Part shown: piece by piece, positions 59,401 to 64,000 of the stretch
Layout of the letters: every line of letters begins with the position of its first letter
How positions within the stretch are numbered: position 1 is the first letter of the stretch
From: Bugula neritina
Lineage: Eukaryota > Bryozoa > Gymnolaemata > Cheilostomatida > Bugulidae
Reading direction: 5' to 3'
NCBI GenBank assembly: GCA_964035545.1
Contig: OZ037768.1
Location: forward strand, 5,757,241-5,821,240
Length of the DNA: 64,000 nucleotides
Notes under the pieces: model-generated
What the model saw: only the letters and a program-made list of their open reading frames with translations
Database searches by the model: none
What the model was told of the DNA's origin: nothing
Made by a program: the position numbers and the translations under genes

Positions 59401-62400
59401 AAGAAATATCTACAATATTTATATGGTGTGGAGTTCGTGCTGCAGACTGATCACCAACCGTTGGTGTACATCAACCAGGCCAAATTTGAGAACAGCAGAG
59501 TGATGAGATGGGCTATGTATTTACAGAACTTCAGAATCAAGGTGGAGTCAATCAAAGGAAAGGACAATGTTGGAGCCGATTATCTAAGCCGAATTGACTC
59601 AGAATTTTAAGTAGTTAGGAGAAATGATCAAGATAATTTCTCTTAGAATGGGGGGTTGTCACAAATTCTGAGTGTACATATACCTATAAATAGACTTACC
59701 GGGTTTTTCCTAATGATTATACAGGAATGTTCATAAATATTCTAGACTAATCAAAGAGATGGGTCATTGTTCATTGTTACTGTTTTGGTTAGTCATGTTA
59801 ACTACTGCCCAGCAATGTAAACAAGGTATTGCGCAATAATTGCGAAATAACCATGGAAATTCCAATGTTTTGTTTTGTTTTGATTTTCTATAAATAGTAT
59901 TGGCATGTGGGGAATGTTTTCTACTAGAATCTTCTATACTGGAATGCTTGAGAATGTTCTAGAGTGTTTTGTTTACTATAAATACTGAGGCAGTTGTGTT
60001 TACGAATCAGTTCACTCTTATAAGTTCATCTGTGCATATCTTACTGAAGAAATAAAGTCTACTCTATTTACTCTCAACTGGATTAGCAAGCTGTATGCTA
60101 CTTGTCTCTATACTTCTGACTACCAGACTTTTCGAACTCGTCACACTGCTACCAACAGTTTTGTGACAACCAGTAAGTGCAAAGTACATGTACATATATT
60201 TTATTTTTATGAGACTTACCCTGCTAGTCTGTTTGTAATACACATGCATGTAAAGGTAATAGAACATAGGTATAGGATATTTCATATTCAGGCAATGTTG
60301 GAAGTCTTGATGAAAAACAGAAATAACCAACTCCTTCTTCAAATAAACTACTAACTAGAAGCTAAAATTGTACAAACATCTGTCTCTTTATTGTTGGTGT
60401 TTTTATCTTTTGTGAAATTATGCTCATACCACTTGCATATGTGTAGATATGTCTGAGACACCCCTCTACCCCTCTTGGGAGAGACATTAGAACTAGTGTT
60501 GTTGGCCTAATGAAGAAAGGGCTAACTGAGATTATAGACATAATATGCTACTCGGCATGCGCCAACACCGATGATCAAGATAAAATACTCAACAAAGCTC
60601 TCAACGCTTACACCGTATGTTTATATCATGTTTTATATTAGCCGTGTTCTGTCAGCTGTTATTACAAGTTAAGCAGTTGTGGCAGTGACGGTCACAGTCT
60701 GTCGGTGTACTAAATTATGTCATCTTGCTGCTAACATTGCTTTTACATCATCAATGTTCATCTATTAGGGTAACCTGGTTTTAGTTGAATTCATATGCCA
60801 TTGTCTCTGAAATCAAATATTAATATTGTATCGAGTGATTTAATGCAGTTTTGAATTAATGACAATGCTTATCTATAGCTGATCATCAATGCACTTAGCT
60901 TTGTTTATTGCAAAATTCTTCAGTGACACAAAACATATACTCAGAGAGTGATGAATAATCTCTGCACAACAGAAGTTCAAAATTTTAGTTTTTACTTTAG
61001 TGCTGATAACTTCTCGTAACACTAGTTTATTCGAATGTGACTTCTACGAGATTGCGTCTTGTAGGATGCTTTGGAGATGTGTGCCATACTATCTGGGGAC
61101 ACAACTTCTGTGAATAAAGCTAAAGAGTGCTTCTCTGTAGTTGATGAGTATGTACACGAGTTTACTGACTCTGCATACACTCCTCATCAACACCGAGAGC
61201 TGATTATACTCACTTGTCAAAAGTGCAATGAAGAGCTAGAAAAACTTGCGGCGTTATCCACTTCGTCTTCGGTAAGCTAACTTGTCCTCCAATACTACTT
61301 TGTGGACTGTTGCTAGCAATTGGGCATGTGTGTGAATTTAAAGTGCGGTGTTGTATAACGATATACTGTAGTCTCATGTTGTTGTTTATTTACCAAATAT
61401 TTGTTAGTTGAAAATATGTTATTATTAATTGAATCGCTTAATTTGTGCCAGTGGGAAAATGAAAAGTATTTCACCAGGAATGTTAACAATAATGATGCTT
61501 TTGTTTCAAGTATAATTGTTTTTTGTTAGAAATTTACCCCGTGGTATTTATTCAAGGTAAGTCTGTGAATTGCTATGCAAAGTGATATGATTAAATATTT
61601 TGATAGGTTTCTCCTGATGCTACGGAGATTGCAATAGAAAACTGTCAGGTTGCTGTGCAAGATCTTAGGAGACAGGCAAGTTAAATCATTTACTGCTATT
61701 AGTCGCAGCAATCTTTTTATAGACCTTTTAGATTAACATGTTCTAACTCTGCCCAACATGTTGCTAGTCAAGAGGCATTTTCCTGCAATGACGGAAGGTT
61801 ATAAATATATACTCTGTGTTGGTAGATCGTGGAAATAGGCATGTGGGTAGGAGACTTTTTTGCTTTTGAGTTTTATTGTGTAGATTTGCTCAAGTGTAAT
61901 TCATTTATCTAGTGGTTGGCTGAAGTTCAAGGTTAGTGACTCGCATTTCAAAAATTCTATTATGTTGTTGCCAACACCACTGTTATTTTCAGTGGCTTGA
62001 ATTTTTTTTACTAAACCATCAACTTATCTTTGGAAAGAACTTGTAAATTTAGCCTACTCTTTGGCATAATATGGTATGCAACTCACTTGAGGAAACAGAA
62101 TATCTTTAGTGATCAATTTTTATAGCAATCTTGCTTAATTAACGACATACTCAGCGAGAATTGTGTTCAACTTAGTACTTGTAATAAAATGTTAACGTAA
62201 ACTTCAGCATCACTTGAGCTCTGTGCCAACAGCTGGCAGAAAAGTCAGGAGTTAGTATTTTGCGTGTCACTTTTTACACATAATTTATGTAAATGTTGAG
62301 TAGACAACTCCCAATATTTAGTACTTTGATGCTAAATTCATATTTATGTTCATTTCTTAAATTATTCTTTATAGTAAAAATGAGCACTAGCTTGTTTTAG

Positions 62401-64000
62401 ATACTATTATAAAAGAAATATTTGTACAAAACAGGACTTGCTATACCTTCAGCATAGCAGAGTAGATCACCAGCCTGTAACTGCAACTGTTATATGTTTT
62501 TATAGTTAATTCAACATACATTGACCAGTGCAGCTGAATTATTTGGTAGCAATGTGGACACAGGACTATTGGCTGCATTGAAATCATCTGCTCAAGAAGG
62601 TGAAGCTGATAGAGTTGACAATATTTCCTCCCAAATAAGAGATCACACGGATCAGATACAGGAAGTAAGCTAGAGGCTGATTGATTTACTAGTTGATTGT
62701 TTTTGCTGTAGCTCTGGACAATACAGTCGTGTCATTAAAAGCTCAACTTTATTATTGAATGGAAAATAATGTTACATTTTCTTCTGTTTTGTTATAGTCC
62801 ATTGGTTGTATCTTTATGTGGCTCTATCCTCATTATTCTTTATTCACATTATAATAGGTTTTTTGTAACATAATTCTTGTAGTAAGAGAAGTGAGTAGGT
62901 TAGTGTTACATTGTTGTTCTATGAATGTGTTACAGATTAGTAAGCAGTTGCAGCATGTGGCACCAACAGACTCTTTCTATATCAGAGTGAAGTACACTGC
63001 TAACTATCTGTTGTCATTAACTGAACTGGTATATTTTAGTTACACAGTATTGTGTTCTATTTCATATTCAGTATCACATTAAGATATGTCTGGACACTTT
63101 TAGCAACGAAAAGTACAAAATAAAATTTATGTTTAAAAAATGTTGGTGCAGCAAATGGATTATTTTAGTCGATGGGGCCAAATAAGACATTCTTAGTAAT
63201 CTATTATTTACTGTTGCAACAGATTTTTTGTTTTTGTTTTTTTTTAACGTAAGCTTTAACTTTCTTGCTACGATTATCAGATATTTAATTATTTATAACA
63301 GATTTATTTAAAAACAGCCAATTATGTTTTATTCTACTAAACTTAAATGCTGGTCTGTAATTTATATTTTTGTATACGAGTCAGTTTACTTCATTTAGTA
63401 CACACCAGCAACGTATGACCTAACATTAAAGTTTGCTCAAAACCAATTGAAATTTACTATACATGCTATTTTTATGTGCTGGTTGTAACTAGGCATAACA
63501 GAAAAGGCTGGAAGGGGATTCCCCAACATTAAAGCACAGGTCATTGTCATATGCACTTAATATTCTATATGTGCTACCGTTACGAAAAAACCGTAACGGT
63601 CCGTAACCAAAACTAGCTGAATAATTAGGGAAAAACATAGGAAATGAAGCAAAATTAAAAAGAACTTTGATTATTTAGGTGTATTTATTGGTGTTTTACT
63701 AGTTTTGGCCAAAATACCATGTTCATTACCAGCTAAATTGTGAAAAATAGCCAAAAACTGAAGATATCCAGTGTGTACTAAATTAAGTAAAATGACCCAT
63801 ACGGGAGCTCTTTCTTAAAACACTCAATGTTCAGTTTTAAGAAATGCTATTATCACTACCCTTTTAAAAGCTCATTTAGTCATTACGACAAGCCATTAAA
63901 GTCTTTTTCACACACCTACAAGCTCACCAGGCAGCTTGTGTTACTTACTTGTTGCTGTTTGCAGTTGCTGTCAAGTGCTGAGGTATATTGCTCTCATGGT
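50458..64000 (+). CDS. CTNNAL1: Alpha-catulin (CTNNAL1), 5' part, at least ten exons
   Basis: Member of the vinculin/alpha-catenin superfamily, a helical-bundle cytoskeletal scaffold linked in mammals to Rho signalling through ARHGEF1 and to dystrophin complexes. Exons: 50458-50595, 52244-52442, 53435-53577, 53869-53988, 54214-54303, 60447-60614, 61065-61271, 61607-61675, 62506-62664, 62936-63028, and a further exon from 63965 to the edge. The first ten give 462 codons with all phases closing. Landmarks matching catulin rather than catenin: TRTKTIELTLLPIFQQ-like start (here IRTKTIELTLLPIFQQ), FVRAGERVAEE, KVLVLADSV, NFGAQMVEFGKLTGERQ, LTSCK-ICLRHP, FTDSAYTPHQHRE. Introns 5 and 8 have GC donors. 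Intron 5 contains the LTR retrotransposon in the same orientation. The C-terminal half lies past the window. Confidence 0.93.
50620..51110. repeat. GTTAGTGTTACT / ACTATGATTATCACT simple-sequence island
   Basis: In alpha-catulin intron 1. Words change along the island from AAGTTTAAGTTAAA through GTTAGTGTTA and CTATGATTATCACTATG to AACACTAACAGTAAC. A smaller TAATAGTAATACTATTAC patch follows near 51470-51540. Confidence 0.8.
54304..54305 (+). other. GC splice donor of alpha-catulin intron 5
   Basis: Exon 5 reads ...LTSCK and is followed by GCAGGT. The GT five bases upstream would put exon 6 into a frame with an early stop. The GC site gives LTSCK-ICLRHP, which aligns without gap to LTASKTCLRHP in human CTNNAL1. 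Confidence 0.75.
54542..55053 (+). repeat. 5' LTR
   Basis: 512 bp, TGTCACA...TGTGACA. TATAAAT at 54862-54868 and AATAAA at 54936-54941 are candidate TATA box and poly(A) signal, which would give an R region starting near 54890. Confidence 0.95.
55056..55072 (+). other. Primer-binding site, proline-tRNA-like
   Basis: TGGGGGCTGCTCCGGGA begins two bases after the 5' LTR. It differs from the proline-tRNA site of gammaretroviruses (TGGGGGCTCGTCCGGGA) only by a CG/GC swap, so a host tRNA-Pro is the likely primer. Confidence 0.7.
55150..59610 (+). CDS. Gag-pol polyprotein with integrase before reverse transcriptase (1486 aa)
   Basis: Single unbroken frame. Residues 1-120: charged helical region with three copies of a K(I/V)KADQE unit. 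About 130-300: capsid-like Gag. Two CCHC zinc knuckles start at C327 and C348. Protease: D440-T-G in VMRDTGC. Integrase: His-His-Cys-Cys zinc site (H627, H634, C664, C667) and D697, D757, E793, the classic D,D(35)E spacing. Reverse transcriptase: D1157 in KLDLSKGYW and YIDD at 1217-1220. RNase H: D1368, E1409, D1434. Standard Ty3/gypsy elements have integrase last; here it comes before RT, as in the Gmr1-like group. RT and RNase H sequence is of Ty3 type, not copia. No stop or frameshift separates gag and pol, and no chromodomain is seen. Catalytic residues all appear intact. Confidence 0.95.
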   Translation: MALLERVTQMGKDLGLVEDKLVAFVEKNLPIVAAQEEKEKDREERRLEREAEKIRQENEKALMEMKIKADQEATAFKVKADQETMALKIKADQEAEERRQQHELDMEKLKANTSLEHSRHESTRLEIANKPKPKIPFFDEKVDEMDSYLERFEWVAEGCNWDKGDWPYHLSQYLRGTATEAYIRLSPTDRRDYKKVKEALLERFNLTQEGYRKKLREAEAYEDETPAQLFTRIESYVHKWVELSGGMDIAKLVATEQFISSCPDDLAVHLKQSSYNSSEDMCDAASLFLHARGRKLAKTKKTNIKRMENTPTGSMNAEQGSKSEGACFICKDKSHIARNCPRRGKKYCSHCKMNNHNTSDCRKYGGRSVHAAAAIAITQNKTVVTDPGISSKGEEPTEITVNGKKFVNAAVCKNGPKFKDGGTAIFDAEVNGQRATVMRDTGCGCIVVNAKYVQSQHLTGESVYLNMADASVREAQWALISVRSPFYNGVVKAAVMDKTICDLLIGNVDGARSADQPLENWKDCAVTTRAQAVKEKSGDKPLMIDSNANPLSIGKDEIARLQRDDPTLERFFDAKEVKEKKGCTTRFVVRNKILYREYTDSKSVSVKPVKQLMVPSSLRKEVLQKAHDCIMSGHLGVKKTTDRVLSNFFWPGLNGDVVRFCQSCDICQKTVKKGSVMKVPVQETPLIDTPFKRCAIDLIGPINPPSEKGHRYILTLVDYATRYPEATPLKNIDSATVAEALLDIYSRVGIPEEVISDQGTQFISDYMKEFTRLLDMRQLPTSPYHAMANGLVEKFNGTLKSMLKKLCAKEPRQWHRFINAALFAYREVPQESTGFAPFELLYGRTVRGPMYILRQLWTKEDTADEVKTCYQHVFELRERLDDMMEMALASLKDSQKRYKHYFDKKAKQRDFRPGDKVLILLPTDGNKLLMHWQGPFNIEEKVRLNDYIINIRGKRRTYHANMLKKYFEREAPTDPMTVGAVMTLDAAGTGVIDHDEEREEGQDDLLDLYGKKQQTETSKDVILGEELENQQRRRLEELIRKFEGIFSDLPGNATGIEHSIELTTDEPVKSKPYGLPYRVRETLKADIEDMLKMGVIRPSTSPYASPTVIVKKPDGSNRICIDYRKLNRVTVFDPEPMVKTDDVFRKLSKDKYFTKLDLSKGYWQIPVKKEDIPKTAFVTPDGHYEFIKMPFGMVNSGATLVRGLRKLFVNLKGVDNYIDDILVHTESWEEHVKTLTEVFSRLATAGLTVRPSKCRVGGTNTEFIGHKLYRGEIKPMDDNIEKIRAAPRPTNKTQVRSFIGLTSYYREYIPHYSTIASPLTDLTKKGEPKKVKWQEPQEKAYTSLKTMLTSAPILKLPDVHKPFVLRTDASDVGLGAVLMQPQDGKLFPVSYASRKLLDRERNYSAIEKECLAVVWAVKKYLQYLYGVEFVLQTDHQPLVYINQAKFENSRVMRWAMYLQNFRIKVESIKGKDNVGADYLSRIDSEF
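59646..59656 (+). other. Polypurine tract
   Basis: AGAATGGGGGGT immediately before the 3' LTR fits the plus-strand priming site, though one T interrupts the purine run. Confidence 0.65.
59657..60168 (+). repeat. 3' LTR
   Basis: 512 bp, no difference from the 5' copy found by eye. AATAAA at 60051-60056 is in the same transcriptional sense as alpha-catulin. Confidence 0.95.
61676..61677 (+). other. GC splice donor of alpha-catulin intron 8
   Basis: Exon 8 ends CAG|GCAAGT, which is the textbook GC-AG donor consensus. No GT nearby keeps the frame into exon 9 (62506). Confidence 0.8.
63576..63600. repeat. Small perfect hairpin in alpha-catulin intron 10
   Basis: ACCGTTACG and CGTAACGGT form a 9-bp stem around a short A-rich loop. 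No role can be assigned. Confidence 0.6.

Larger units (their letters stand above)
54537..60173 (+). mobile_element. Complete Gmr1-like Ty3/gypsy LTR retrotransposon
   Basis: The element runs 54542-60168, with 512-bp LTRs at both ends and one long gag-pol frame. ACCAG stands on both sides (54537-54541 and 60169-60173), the 5-bp target duplication. The LTRs start TGTCACA and end TGTGACA. By eye the two LTRs are identical, so insertion is recent and the copy may still be able to move. It lies in alpha-catulin intron 5 in the sense orientation, so its LTR poly(A) signals could shorten host transcripts. No envelope frame is present. Confidence 0.95.

Overview
This is a nuclear genome segment from an AT-rich invertebrate metazoan. 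The genes are split into many short exons with GT-AG introns of mostly 0.2-1.5 kb, and the gene set is typical of animals: ether-lipid synthesis, C2H2 zinc fingers, ESCRT-II, neddylation, a PDZ adaptor and alpha-catulin. I cannot name the species. There is no bacterial content and no CRISPR array, and I saw no tRNA or rRNA gene.

Layout. (1) 546-5649 (-): AGPS, cut by the left window edge. (2) 6757-23006: three paralogous multi-finger C2H2 genes, ZNF-A (+), ZNF-B (-) and ZNF-C (+), which share exon sizes, finger order and a C-terminal AAEGLLAA motif. (3) 26184-31391 (+): a 12-exon gene for a 670-residue protein with three similar ~150-residue modules and a C-terminal RING finger. I do not recognise this architecture, and it is the best candidate here for something undescribed. 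(4) 31636-33212 (-): VPS25. (5) 34591-37905 (+): UBE2F. (6) 38872-47834 (-): a tamalin/CYTIP-like PDZ plus coiled-coil adaptor with two candidate first exons. A doubtful small gene lies on the opposite strand in one of its introns. (7) 50458 to the right edge (+): alpha-catulin (CTNNAL1), with a complete 5.6-kb LTR retrotransposon in intron 5.

The retrotransposon has apparently identical 512-bp LTRs and an ACCAG target duplication. Its single 1486-codon ORF has the order Gag-protease-integrase-RT-RNase H, with integrase before RT. Among Ty3/gypsy elements that order marks the Gmr1-like group.

Neighbouring genes are often paired. AGPS/ZNF-A and VPS25/UBE2F are head-to-head. ZNF-A/ZNF-B, RING/VPS25 and UBE2F/tamalin are tail-to-tail. 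The RING/VPS25 tail pair appears to share a compact two-way poly(A) signal. The spacers hold islands of trinucleotide-based simple sequence, a 455-bp near-perfect palindrome, and (inside a UBE2F intron) a hAT-type MITE.

All gene models were assembled by hand: exon ends were placed at splice sites, phases were checked to close exactly, and products were compared with remembered family sequences. No database search was possible.
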